Below, piece by piece: positions 51,930-63,480 of a DNA stretch of 64,000 nt. The translations under genes and the position numbers were made by a program. The stretch comes from Pachyseris speciosa (lineage: Eukaryota; Cnidaria; Anthozoa; Scleractinia; Pachyseridae), in the NCBI GenBank assembly GCA_016490735.1, contig JAEMWC010000096.1:529001-593000 (forward strand), given 5' to 3'. Position 1 is the stretch's first letter; the number at the start of each line of letters is the position of its first letter. The notes below the pieces were generated by a model. That model was given only the letters and a program-made list of their open reading frames with translations, did not search any database and was not told the origin of the DNA.

Positions 51930-54900
51930 CAGTCTTTTTTTTTTTTTTTTTTTTAATCTTTTTTTTTATTTCAAGTTTGATAACGTTGTGACCTTCTACT
52001 GGAGTACATTTGATCGCCTGGTCAGTGAAAACAGCCTGCAACAAATGAACAAAAAAAAAAAACTTAACTAAAGAACAAAGCTTAAAATGAAAGGTAGCAA
52101 CTACAACAACTGGCGTTGCACCGGAATGAGAAATTAAAGCCTTGTGAAAGGAAAAATGAAATTTCGTACGCAGGTCGTTGCTCCGCATTCGCTCAAATTT
52201 GACAAGACTATTTCCAACAATAGGGAGATCCTTCAAATGATGATGTTCTGTTCTTTTGGTACTGGTTGAGTACAGTTATCAAAACCGGCGTCTGGTTCTA
52301 TGGATACTGGGGGGGAGGGGAGAGGGGTTCAGAAATCTGATCAGTAAATTGTCACGAATCTGTAATGACCACAACAAACACTGATAAAGACGTGAAATTT
52401 TTCTCGTGCTTTTTAAAATTAACTTAAAATTCACGACTTTCTTTTTTCGGCATATTTGTAACAGCACGTAAAAGCGTTATGATTTTACTGCAGGAAGACG
52501 AATCGATCAGAATTTTGCTTTACTGTTGAGAAGCAATTATGGCTTTTTTATTTGCATACCACTGCAACTGAAATTCAGCTCCGTGTTTAAGCACCGTTTT
52601 TAAAGTATTTCAACGCTGGTATGTTCAATGACTTGTCGGCAATCCAATTCTGTTCAATCTAACGTGGAAGGATTTTGCCGAAGACGTCCGAAGCAAGATT
52701 CAATGTTTGTCGCACAATATCGTCAACTTACAATATTTGGCAAAATTCAATGAAACGAAAGGATTTTCTTGGCTGCCAAGGGCAATTATGGAAAAGTATC
52801 GTGGGTTAAATTTAAATCTGGTTTTCAGACGGACGCAAAAAAAAGTTTTAAAAGTCGGCGACGAGTTCAGCGACCCCCTAAAGCTCAAGCAGTTTTTAAA
52901 AGGCCTGGGTCAGGGGGCGTTTATTAGAGAAAACGGAGTTTTGTGATTTAACAGCCCAGGGGAATGACACTGAAACGAAATTCGGCACATGGGTAGTTCT
53001 CATCATCCTTAACATTTTGACGTGCAATAAACGTTATCTTAGATTACGTGGCGTGTCACGTGACCATTTCTTTGAAATCATCACTTATTTGAGGAGTAGG
53101 TGACTTTTGTAGGATATAATATCGAATAAAAACGCTTTTCTTATGCGTATTAATTATTTCCAGCGTCTCACGTTTGGAGCGACCGTCCATCGTTCTCAAC
53201 AAAAAAGTTGTGAGGGCAAAGGTCATTTTTCTTCCCAGAATTCAACCTTTAGCTGTTGATAATTTAAAAACTAAAACTCGTGAGCAATCACTCCAAGCGT
53301 AGAAAGTTAGATATGTTGGATTTATTTATCTGTAAACTTAAAATCCGCCACCGCATCGCCGATTTAAGACTTTTTCAAATTTTGATCACGTGGCTGATCG
53401 CGTGATCAAATTTATACGTTAAGGCAAACAAGGACAACAAGATTTATCTTCAGGGAAAGTTTCATCCAGTTCTAGGCAATCTGGAAGAAGATATTGGCGA
53501 AACCCAGGCCTTAAACTGCTTGAGAGTACCAAATTCTACTTTTCTCGCTTTAAAAGAAAAACAACACACAAAGCGGTTATAAACATGTTGAAGCAATGCA
53601 TCTTATGACATCTGACTATAAAACTGACTTATAAAACTTCGATGGCCGAAGGACAAGAGTCTCTATTTTCTCGCTTTGCTTTTAGAACGGCAAGTTTGTT
53701 ATAAGGATATCGCTTAATAGTTTGTTGTGGTCTGGGTTCAGTACTATTGGCATCGAAACAAGTTAACATTTAAGGCTAGACTTCATTTGAGAACCAGACC
53801 TTGTATTTTTGATAACTGTACCAGGTAATTATCCATCAATTGCTGCGTGTTGCAAAAGAAAGGAGTCAAACATCTTCCAAAAACGAACTAACATTTTTAG
53901 GTGGTTTGTTTTTTTTACAAATGCATGGCAATTAAATTTCGCTGAAGAAATGCGTTCGCCTTATCATTGACAAGCACAAATTGACGACGATGAAAGCTGG
54001 TGATAAACTAATTTCTTTTTCGCGAAAATCACCGCTAAAAATTGGTCCACAAATATTTCGCTTCCTTTATTTTGCAACATGTTAGCAACTTTTGAATAAG
54101 ACTATGTGACGAGTTTAACTCCATATGCAGAAAAATCCTTAAGGCACTTTTACGTTGATTTTTGAAGCACCAAAACAATGAAAAAACACTCGCAGCTCGT
54201 CACATTGCTTATAGAGGAATACATCACTTCGTACACGACTGAAAGTAAATTTACGATAAATTTTTGGGAACAAAATTATAGGACATGGCAGAACAAATGA
54301 TTTCTTTCTTTGCCAGTCGCTTACGAGGTGATGCATTTTGAGGTCTTTTGGCGGATTTTTGTACGGGAATCTTTAACGTTATTTTTGTGACGAAAACGTT
54401 TAAGGGTATCCCTTTTAACTTTTGTGTCGAAATTGTTGCCAGGGGAAACGCTGTGCAAATTGCGTCAAATTTTCCCGCCAAAAGACTTAGTATATATAGA
54501 AAGAAATTTTTCAAATACTTTTTTAATGATTTGAAAGACTATCAATTAGTTAATTAACGGATTTAACTCAATAGAACAAACTTATGTAGTTTCGAAGTCA
54601 GTACATTTAAAGATAGAAAATAAAGATTACATTGACTTACAAAACAATCTGCCTCACTTACTGGGTTCAAAGGGATTATACACAATCGGGCTGTAAGATG
54701 ACTTTTATTAAGATTTGACTGAAATAAAAAAAAAACGGCGCATGCGTATTTTAAGCGCCCGTATTTTTTCTAAGTCTTTTGGCGGGAAAATTGTACAGCT
54801 TTGAACAGCACTTTAGACGAGTAAAACTTGACAAAAACATTTGATGAAAACTAGTTACACTTTGCAACAAATTTGTTCGCGAAAATTAAGCTTTCACTAC

Positions 54901-55385
54901 TTATGCTTAACTTTGAAACAAACTACGTCGATCTGCAGAAACCTGTAAGCTTTAACCGATATTTCTTAAATTTGTGAATCTGTGAAATCAAAAATTTAAT
55001 ATTAGTAAAGTACTGTGTTTCGAAAGTTGCAAAGGGACAAACTCCGCGATTAAGAATAATAATCATTCTTAATACTAAACGAAAGCAAATTTGATGAAAT
55101 TATCTTTGAGCTTCGTACAAACTGAAAACATTCAAACAAAAATTCTCGGAAGGTTTTGGGCCTGAATGAAAGACTCTTCGTTTGCATTTTATCGCTGCTT
55201 ACGGTGGGTGCACAGTTAAAAGAACAACGATTTACTCAAAACACCAGTTTTCACTATTTCCAGTCGGATATAGTTTGGTTTCCCAATTTACAAGACAAGT
55301 AAAGACAATGAAAATTCTAATCGTAACTCGCAAATTCTCATCAAAACCGTAAATCAATGATATCCTTTTAAGGGCGACCATTCGA
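51930..55385. other. Intergenic sequence, no gene recognised
   Basis: AT-rich with a T20-like run near 51935. One 79-codon frame at 52707-52946 has no recognisable homology. Nothing else is supportable. Confidence 0.5.
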
Positions 55386-55880
55386 ATGAAACCTACTGAG
55401 CAGTGCTTTCCTGTGGTGCTGTTTATTATGCTGTACAAGGTGGTTCAACCTTTGAGTCTGGTGAAATGCTAAAGAGCAACCATACTTTCCAAAGGCTGCT
55501 TTCCTAACTTCTCTGCCAGCAAATGTGTGGATAGAGGGCATAAGGTCCTAAGCAGTGAAGTATGTTCATCCAAATGAAAACTACAGGGAAGTATGGAGCT
55601 GTTTACTACGCTGTATTTAGTAGAAATTTACAGTCTGTAGATGACATCCAATGGCGTATAACCGGATTTGTGTAAAAGCCATCGAGAAATACTACTTTAA
55701 CGTATTGCTGTTCACTGTATTGTACAAGGTGGTTCTAACTTTTGAGTCTGTGGATGAAATCCTGCAGTGTGACCATTCTAATGAAAGCTACTGAGCAGTA
55801 CTTTCCTGTTGTGTCGCTTTTTTATTTTGCACAAGGTAGTTCTAAGATTTGAATCTCTAGACAGACATGACCCTAGTGCA
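55385..55880 (+). repeat. Satellite-like ~106-bp repeat, forward array 1
   Basis: About four diverged units with ACTGAGCAGTGCTTTCCTGT and TATGCTGTACAAGGTGGTTC words. Confidence 0.85.
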
Positions 55881-55945
55881 AACACTCTTATGAAAGAAAT
55901 AAAGTAGTAATTGCCTATGCTGTAGAAAGTGATTATAACTTTATA

Positions 55946-56044
55946 ATATGTAACACCCTGATGAAGGAAGGCTGTGCCTCCCGAAATATTGGTTTAAATA
56001 TATATATTCCTAGCCGTGTAACCAGCCTTGCTTGTTTTTTACCG
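55946..56044 (+). mobile_element. 99-bp insert with 13-bp TSD and hammerhead-like motif
   Basis: It is flanked by the perfect direct repeat TTATAACTTTATA (55933-55945 and 56045-56057). The corresponding site in copy B (near 59255) lacks the insert. The insert contains CTGATGA, a potential stem (AGGC/GCCT), CGAAA and an ATATT/AATAT pair, the order of a hammerhead core, but the 10.1/11.1 pair and stem I are poor. It may be a Penelope-type 3' end. Confidence 0.6.
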
Positions 56045-56742
56045 TTATAACTTTATAGATAAAATAGTTACTTGTAATGTTTCGTCTGAAATTTTAACGG
56101 GCCGTACATTCCTGTGGTGCTTTTTATTGTACTGTACAAAGTGGTTCAGAAATGACTTTTCCTATTAGAGTTGTTGAACAGTTCTTTGACACTGACAAGG
56201 CTGATTGCCCTACTGACTAATCTCAAGCAGCAGGCTTCTCTCAATAATCCTTACTAATTATTTCTCTTTCCTTAAACTTGAGGATTCAGTGGTACATCAA
56301 AAGCAACTCGCTGATGGTTACCCTAATTCTCTATACAAGTCTTCTTTCAAAAATTTTGATATTTTAAGGAGCAATTGTATGCTGATCAGTATTGCTGTAG
56401 ATTCGTATTGCAATTTTCATCGGTAAAACACAATACGACCTTGTTCTTGCTGCAGAAAGATACCTGCCAAATGGGACTTTTTACGAAAATCTCCCATCAT
56501 TTCGTAACGAGGCAAACACACTGGAAAGGTTTCATCAAATATATGGTATATCTATTTTCAACGCCTTTGAGTTTCTACACCTAAATTGAAAAGAATTCAG
56601 CTTTGTCTTTTATTTGACAAAAGATATTGAAAACCGACACGAGGTAACATTTTCGTGAGCTATTTTACTTTGCGGCCTTAAAATGATGCTCTCGAACGTT
56701 TATAGCAGCAGATTAAGAAAATCTATTCCCAGTTTGCTAATT

Positions 56743-57409
56743 AAGGTGGCTCAAAATAATTTCGTTATTTTTAAACACCAAATCTTTCATGGATCGATAC
56801 CCCCACACTTTTTCGTTTGTTTTCTTGAACATGGTATCAAACATTTTCCCAATTATTTCTCAATAAGTTGTGATAATTTTTTTACATATGAGGTTACCAT
56901 AGCAACAGTACAGCTTCTTAGAAAAACGCTTAATTTTGGCTTTATGTGCCTGCAACTCAAAAACGAGTCAGGTGACCCCCGTTTTTAATTATTGAATTGC
57001 AATTAGCATATGGAGATTCATCTTTGTGCAAAGTTTTAAAGAAATCGGTACATAGGGTTCAGAGCCACTTTAAATTATCGAAAAATTAAGGTGGCCCTGA
57101 ACCCTATGTACAGATTTTTATAAAACTTTGCAGAAAGATGAATCTTTATATGCTGATTGCAATTCAATAATAAAAACGGGGGTCATCAAATTCGTTTTTG
57201 AGTTACAGGCACATAAAGCCAAATTCAGGGTGTTTCTAAGAATCTGTACTGTTGCTATGGTAACCTTATATGTCAAAAACATAATCACAACGTGTTAAGA
57301 AATAATTGGGAATTGTTTTGATACCATGTTCAAGAAAATGAACGAAAAATTGTGGGAGTATCAATGCATTAAAGAGTTTAAAAATAACGAAACCATTTTG
57401 AACCACCTT
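56743..57409. mobile_element. 667-bp fold-back element with ~325-bp arms
   Basis: AAGGTGGCTCAAAATAATTT at the left is mirrored at the right by CATTTTGAACCACCTT. The arms pair almost throughout, with only about 15-20 bp of spacer near 57077. It is absent from duplicate copy B. No coding sequence. Confidence 0.85.
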
Positions 57410-57889
57410 GACAAAGATATTACTACAATCAGTGAAATATGCAGATTTATGGACTGCCGGCTGCTTCTTTTTATAATATGGATAGCAGTCCCTTTCGAAA
57501 GGAATTAAATAAGGTAAAATAATTTCTTAGATCATTCCGAGAAAAAAAATTTCTGGAAAAATAAATCATTCTTACCGAATCTGTCATATTTCAATACTGA
57601 AACGTTTTTGTAGAAAAATGCTGTTGTGACTTTTTTAAGCTTTGCAGACTTGAAAACGGAAAGTGGCCTACCAGGAAAGTAAGTGATAAAGTTCTAAAAA
57701 AACTGACAAATCTTTCAATAACCTTTTATTGAAATAGTCGTATTGCTGTCGTAACGTTGAACTGCCCATTTTTGGAAGGTTTAGTTTCAGTTAGTTCAGG
57801 CAATACTTACGAGTCAAGTGAGGTAGTTGGTCTGTTTGACGGTCAATATGAACATTCAAATTTGGGATGAGGTCAAACAATGGAGCATC

Positions 57890-58460
57890 TCCTTGAGCTA
57901 CGCACTGTATTTCTAACTTTCATTCTGTGGATCTTAAGTTTAATCATTCAAATGAAAGCTACTGGGCAATACTTTTCTATGGGGCTGTTTATTATGCTGT
58001 ACAAGGTAATTCCGTCTAAATTTTGAATATGCGGATGAAATCCTAAAGTGTAACGATTAAAATGAAAGCCACTGAGCAGTACTTTCCTTTGGCGCTGTCA
58101 ATTATCATGCTGTACAAGGTCGTAGGTGGTTCTAAATTCTTAAGTGCAGCCATTCAGACGCAAGCTACTTAGCAACACTTTCCTTAGCCTGGGGTAGGTG
58201 GTGCTTATTACGCTCTGCATGCTAGTTGTAACGTTTCGAGTCTGTGGATGAAATCCAGCTACAGTAGAACCTTAGGCCTTAACTTTTGAGTCTGTAGATG
58301 AAATCCTGGATTGTCGTCAAGCTATTCAAATAAACGTTCTTGAGCAGTACTCTCCTGTGGTGGTGTTATTAATAATGTTCCACAAGGTAGTTCAACTTTT
58401 GATTCTGTGGAATAAATCCTTACGTGGAGAACGCTCATTTTTCCAATGGTGCAGTTGGGT
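57890..58460 (+). repeat. Satellite-like repeat, forward array 2
   Basis: Four to five diverged units of the ~106-bp family. Confidence 0.82.
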
Positions 58461-58659
58461 TTGAATTGTCTTATTACGAAGCTCATATACCTTATATTAC
58501 CTAGTTGTTTTATACCGACTCGATTAGAGGTTTGAAGGAAAGAATATATGCTGGTTGTATTCCAAATATCTGAAGAACCATACGGCGGACAATGTTTTCA
58601 CAAAAAAAAGAAACAAGGTTCCTTATCAAAAATTTGACCAGTTATAATCGAAATATAAG

Positions 58660-58701
58660 CGCCTCGGGCAAATAATGGATGTGTGCACTATATAAATGAA
58701 C

Positions 58702-58764
<63 letters not shown>
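58660..58764 (+). mobile_element. Tail-only retro-insert with (ATT)n
   Basis: GTGCACTATATAAATGAAC plus an (ATT)n run interrupts sequence that is continuous (ATATAAGAATGGAATCAA) in the paralogous stretch near 61955. It looks like an extremely 5'-truncated SINE. Confidence 0.65.
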
Positions 58765-58814
58765 GAATGGAATCAACGAAATGAGTAAGAAATAAGTAAG
58801 TGATAAAGTTCTAA

Positions 58815-59400
58815 AAAGTTGCTATTACAAGGTGGTTCTAACTTTTGAGTCTGAGGATGAAATCCTAAAGTGTGACCATTCAAATGAAAGCCACTGAGCA
58901 GTACTTTCCTGTGGTGCTGTTTATTATGCTGTACAAGGTGGTTCTAAGTTTTGAGTCTGTGGATGAAATCCTAAGCTGTTTCCATTCAAACGAAAGCTAC
59001 TAAGCAGTACTTTCCTGTGGTGCTGTTTATTATTCTGTACAAGGTGGTTCTAACTTTTGAGTCTGTCGATGGAATCCCAAAGTGCGACTATTCAAAATGA
59101 AAGCTACTGCGCAGTACTTTCCTGTGGTGCTACTTGTTTTATTTTGCACAAGGTAGTTCTAAGATTGAAGTCTGTAGACAGACATGATCCTAGCACAAAC
59201 ACTCTTATGAAAGAAATAAAGTTGTAATTGGCTATGTTGTGGAAAGTGATTATAACCTTACAACTCTGTGGATAAAATGGTAAATTGCAATGATTCGTCT
59301 GAAATTTTAACGGGCCACACAGTGTTGTTGTGCTTTTTATTGTACTGTACAAAGTGGTTCAGAAATGACTTGAGTCTGTGGACGAAATCCCACCGTGTGA
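58815..59400 (+). repeat. Satellite-like repeat, forward array 3 (best preserved)
   Basis: The word ACAAGGTGGTTCTA starts at 58827, 58933 and 59039, giving a period of exactly 106 bp twice; the next unit is 109 bp on. Adjacent units differ at only a minority of positions. Confidence 0.92.
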
Positions 59401-60510
59401 CTTTCGAGTTGTTGAACACTTCTTTGACGCAAGGCGAAATGCACGACTGACTAATCTCAAGCGGCAGGCTTCACTTAGCAATCCTTACTAATCATTTCTC
59501 TTCTCTTAAAGTTGAGAATGCAGTGGTACATCAAAAGCAATTTACCGCTGCTGGTTGCCCTAATTCTCTACACAAGTCTTCTTTCAAATATTTTGATATT
59601 TTAAGGAGCAATTGCATGCTGATCGGTATTGCCGTAGATTCGTGTTGCAATTTTCAACGGTAAAACACAATACGACCTTGTTCTTGATGCAGAAAGATAC
59701 CTGCTACATCGGAAAAGTTTAATAAAAAAATATATAGTATTTCCATTTTCAAAGCCTTTTGAGTTTCTACACCACAAATATATTGAAAAGAATTCAGCTT
59801 TGTCTTTCACTTGAAAAATTATATTGAAAGCCAACAGACAGTGACATTTGCGTGAATTATGTTACTTTGCGGCCTTAAGGCCCTGGCAAATTAGGACACA
59901 TTGTTACGGACACTATTTTTCCCTGTTTGCCTGCGCGCGCAACATTTGTTGCGGACACAAAATTTGTGTCCGAGACACAAAAGGTGTTTCTGATTTTTAC
60001 CAGAAATATTTTGTGTCCGCAACAAATGTTTCCCAGTTTGCGCAGCATGGAAACACAGCGTTTTGTGTCCCGCTCGTTTGCGCATCCAAGAAACATTATA
60101 ACTGAACAATGTGTCCTCGTTTGCCAGGACCTTGAAAATGACGTTCTCGAAACTTACAGCAACAGATTAAGGAAATCTATTCACCAGTTTGCTAATTAAA
60201 TTTTGCAGTAACAAAGATATTACTTCATTCAGTGAAATATGCAGATTTATAGACTCGTGGCTACTTCTTTTTATCATATGGATCGCAATCCCTTTCGAAA
60301 GGAACTAATGAGATAAATTATTTCTTCGATCATTCCGACAAAAACATTTTCTGGAAAAATAAATCATTCTTACCGAATCTGTCATATTTCAATGGAGATA
60401 ATTATCGCAAACGATTTTGTAGAAAAATGCTTTTGTAATCTTTTAAAGCTTTGCAGACTGACCAGTGGCCTACTAGGAAAGTAAGTGATAAAGTTCTAAA
60501 AAGTTGCTAT
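59100..60510 (+). repeat. Segmental duplication, copy B
   Basis: It is paralogous to copy A at 55790-57700. It lacks the two copy-A insertions and carries its own MITE at 59878-60132. Confidence 0.87.
59878..60132. mobile_element. 255-bp MITE with TTA target, proven by empty paralogous site
   Basis: The ends AGGCCCTGGCAAATTAGGAC and TCCTCGTTTGCCAGGACCT are imperfect inverted repeats. TTA is on the left (59875-59877) and TGA, a mutated TTA, on the right. Copy A at about 56674 reads through the site without the element (GCGGCCTTAAAATGATG). Internal words of GTGTCC and GGACAC repeat in both orientations. Confidence 0.85.
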
Positions 60511-61160
60511 TACAAGGTGGTTCTAACTTTTGAGTTTGTGGATGAAATCCTAATGTGTGACCGTTCACATGAAAACTACTGAGCAGTACTTTCCTGTGGT
60601 GCTGTTTATTATGCTGTACAAGATGGTTCTAACTTTTGAGCCGGTTTGTTTGTAGATGAAATCCTAAAGTGTGACCATTCAGAATGATTAAAGCCACTGA
60701 GCAGTACTTTCCTTTGGTGCTCTTAATTATCATGCTGTACAAGGTCGTAAGTGGTTCTAAATTCTTGAGTGCAGCCATTCAGACGCAAGCCACTCAGCAA
60801 CACTTTCGTTAGGTGGTGTTTATTACGCTCTACGTGCTAGTTATAACGTTCCGAGTCTGTGGATGAACTCAGCTACAATAGAACTTCCCGTTAGATAAAA
60901 CGTAAAATTTCAAGCACTGCCTTTTTAGTTTACAGATGAAATCCTCAAGTGCAACGATCAAGTGTATATAGTAGTGTCTATTATGTTGTATGAAGAGGTT
61001 CTAATCTTTGGGTCGACGTGTTAAAATCGTTATTATGACAATTTAACTAAATACTGTCCTCTTGATACTTTTTATTATGCTGTACGAGGTGTTTCTAACT
61101 TTCAGTGGAGTACGTCTGGATGAGATCTTAAAGTGTGGCCATTTGCATTACAGCTCCGGC
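60505..61160 (+). repeat. Satellite-like repeat, forward array 4
   Basis: Five or more diverged units of the ~106-bp family. Confidence 0.85.
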
Positions 61161-61264
61161 GTGGCTATCCTTACTATGTTATAAAAATTGTTATTATATG
61201 ACTGGCTCTTTCCATGTCTTTCAGCGGTCAAGATGAATCAATTCTCCTGCTGTAATTTACCCGC

Positions 61265-61498
61265 GAGGTCAAGATGAGCCATCTTGACCGCTCGGGATAG
61301 CCCGTTCGTCCCGCGTTTTACTGTCTTTTAATAGCGTCCTTTGAGTCACATAATAAATTCTTTATTGTCCAAGCTTGTTCGGTCAACTGAGATGGCGGGA
61401 TATTGGCCTTGTTCTTTTTTTGCGTGTTTATGGACCTCAACTTCGTCTCGGTCCATAAACATGCAAAATATCCCAATATCCCGTCATCTTGACCTCAC
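61265..61498. repeat. Cluster of perfect hairpins
   Basis: GGTCAAGATG/CATCTTGACC (61267-61289) and GTTTATGGACC/GGTCCATAAAC (about 61427-61460) are each separated by short loops. The second is nested in an outer pair, GATGGCGGGATATTGG against AATATCCCGTCATC. Probably small fold-back MITEs. Confidence 0.65.
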
Positions 61499-61519
61499 AC
61501 TTGGCCAATAACCCATATA

Positions 61520-61780
61520 TACTGACTCAGTTTTGAATCAGTGGATGGAATCCAAAAGTTTGACTATTAAACTGTTAACGTTTCTGAGTTGTAATTTCCT
61601 TTACTGTTGTTTTTTTTTTTTATGTTGTACATGGTTATTCCAACTTTTGAGACTGTGGTACTCCTGCGTAGCTGGCGGTTTGTGGATCGATGAAATTCTA
61701 CCGCAGTGGTCATGACATTCAAATGTAAGTTACTGAGCAGTACTTTCCTGTGAGTTTTGTTATGGATCCTTACTTGAAGA
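61520..61780 (+). repeat. Satellite-like repeat, forward array 5
   Basis: Two diverged units with TTTTGAATCAGTGGATGGAA and GTTACTGAGCAGTACTTTCC. Confidence 0.7.
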
Positions 61781-62389
61781 AGCACATTTTTCCAATCTCA
61801 TAGCCCTTGTATTACCTCGTTGCTTATCGACTTGATTCAGGTGTTTGAATGGAAGAATACGTACATGCTGGTTGTATTCCATATATCTGAATGTTTTCAC
61901 AAAAAAAGAGACAAGGTTCCTTATCAAAATTTGACGATTTCTAATCGAAATATAAGAATGGAATCAAAGAAATGCACTGGGAGTTTCGTATGAAGAGAAT
62001 AAACGTCTGAAACTTTCCTGCATGTTTGCCTCTAAACGAAAATGACGCGAGAAATCACAAAAAAGATCACCAACTTGCAAATTATTACGAACAATGCAAA
62101 AAAAAAAAAAAAAAAAAAGAATGCAAAAAACGGAAAAAAAGCTAAAAATGTCACCATAAACAATTCACAACTGATTATTCTGGAAGCGAAATTCATTTAA
62201 TTATGCACCCCCGGGTTTTTCGCGTTTTAAATCTAAGTAAGCTTAACCTAACTTACAATCCGATATGAGATGTCCAGCACGCCGGACCAGCAGTTCCTCC
62301 TTGGCTTGTCCTTTGTTTGTCCTTAATTTCCTTGTTCTTTCGTCATTTCCTGTTTTTTTTTTCGGAGCAATGGCTACATTAGTCACCCT

Positions 62390-63480
62390 GTCAGGAAAGG
62401 AAATGGATCTAGTTAGTTAAACTAACACAGAAATTTTAGAATATACCAGATTTGAGTTTTTTGGGTTCACCCAAGTTAGGTCCGACCCCTTACCTTTTTA
62501 TATACCATTTCTGACAGAAAAGGTACCCCTTTCGTATACCTTCCAGTGACAAAATTAATGGTACCCCTTTCGTATACCTAAAGCAAGAAGTCTTCTTGTC
62601 TTTTCATGTAGCGTTCAATAAATTAAAATAGTACAGTCATAAGGTACGTGTGTTCGAAATATTTTAATGAAAGGCCCTTTTCAATACCTAAATGACAGAT
62701 TCCCCTACCCTTTCGTATACTTCGACACGACGTGAAATCCCTACCCTTTCATATACCTGAAACGTGAAAATGGTACCCCTTTCAGGCGGAGCCTCCCCGT
62801 ATAGACCATTATAGGGAGTATCCCCCCGAACTATAACACACACAAAAACAGTCCGCATGCAGTAAATGACCGTACATGCTAATATTGAGCATAATCTTAC
62901 TGTTAAATGTTAATGAAGTCATAGTTGTTCATCTGTATTGAGGAGAGAGAAGGTTGGATTTTAACTTACATTAAGTGGTATTCCAGTTCTTTGACTTGTC
63001 ATCAGGCTTTGGCGAGTCGTCTTGTAAATCCTTCTGAGGACTAAAATCGCTGTTCAAGGTTTCCTGTTGGAAAGATCGGTGTTAAAATCGTTAGAAGTGT
63101 CAACGGTTGCCGGTCGTTTCGCTACGCTCCAGTTTAATCGAAAGAAATAGTTTCTTTAATCACAAATTTTTAAAAAGATACAAGATTATTTGGTAAGATT
63201 CAATAATTATTCCGCGACCTTCTCCTTTAAAGCAAAACTTCATAACTACCTTGCAAAGAGAAATGAAGAAAGAAACCATAGCCGACCGACTTCAACCCTG
63301 TCAGCACGTGTGTCCAGCGTTCGTCCAGAAAGTCATGTTTTCGTGAATAACGGCTGATGGTTTTCATCGCTGAAACCTCCAATATTACAGTAGCAGTAGA
63401 AAAGTCGTTATTTCAACCCGCAGCATGAACGCTTAGTTGAAAGAACAAGCTGGTAGCTTGCGGGAGCCATGTTGCATTTC
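62390..63480 (-). other. Possible small spliced transcription unit, weak
   Basis: On the minus strand there is a possible exon with donor CAAG|GTAGTT near 63249. An acceptor TTTCCAACAG lies near 63064, and a second donor AATG|GTAAG-like site near 62968. The second exon read in one frame gives ETLNSDFSPQKDLQDDSPKP and soon a stop. The ORF joined from the first ATG (MKTISRYSRKH...) instead stops early after the junction. The coding potential is therefore about 40-46 residues in either reading. It could be a short protein, a noncoding RNA or chance. Confidence 0.2.
62500..62850. repeat. Internally repeated GTACCCCTTTCGTATACC element
   Basis: The word ACCCCTTTCGTATACCT or a close variant occurs at least five times between 62510 and 62785. 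It is followed by GCGGAGCCTCCCCGTATAGA. A dispersed repeat; the class is unknown. Confidence 0.65.

Larger units (their letters stand above)
55790..57700 (+). repeat. Segmental duplication, copy A
   Basis: It is paralogous to 59100-60510. Shared blocks include CACTCTTATGAAAGAAATAA, TATTTTAAGGAGCAATTG, ATACGACCTTGTTCTTG and AAGTAAGTGATAAAGTTCTA. It contains two insertions absent from copy B (55946-56044 and 56743-57409). Confidence 0.87.

Noticed and set aside
52707..52946. 79-codon ORF as a gene
   Set aside because: No recognisable domain; a frame of this length is expected by chance.
59848..60199. Overlapping ORFs on both strands near 60 kb
   Set aside because: They fall inside a palindromic MITE, which opens frames on both strands.
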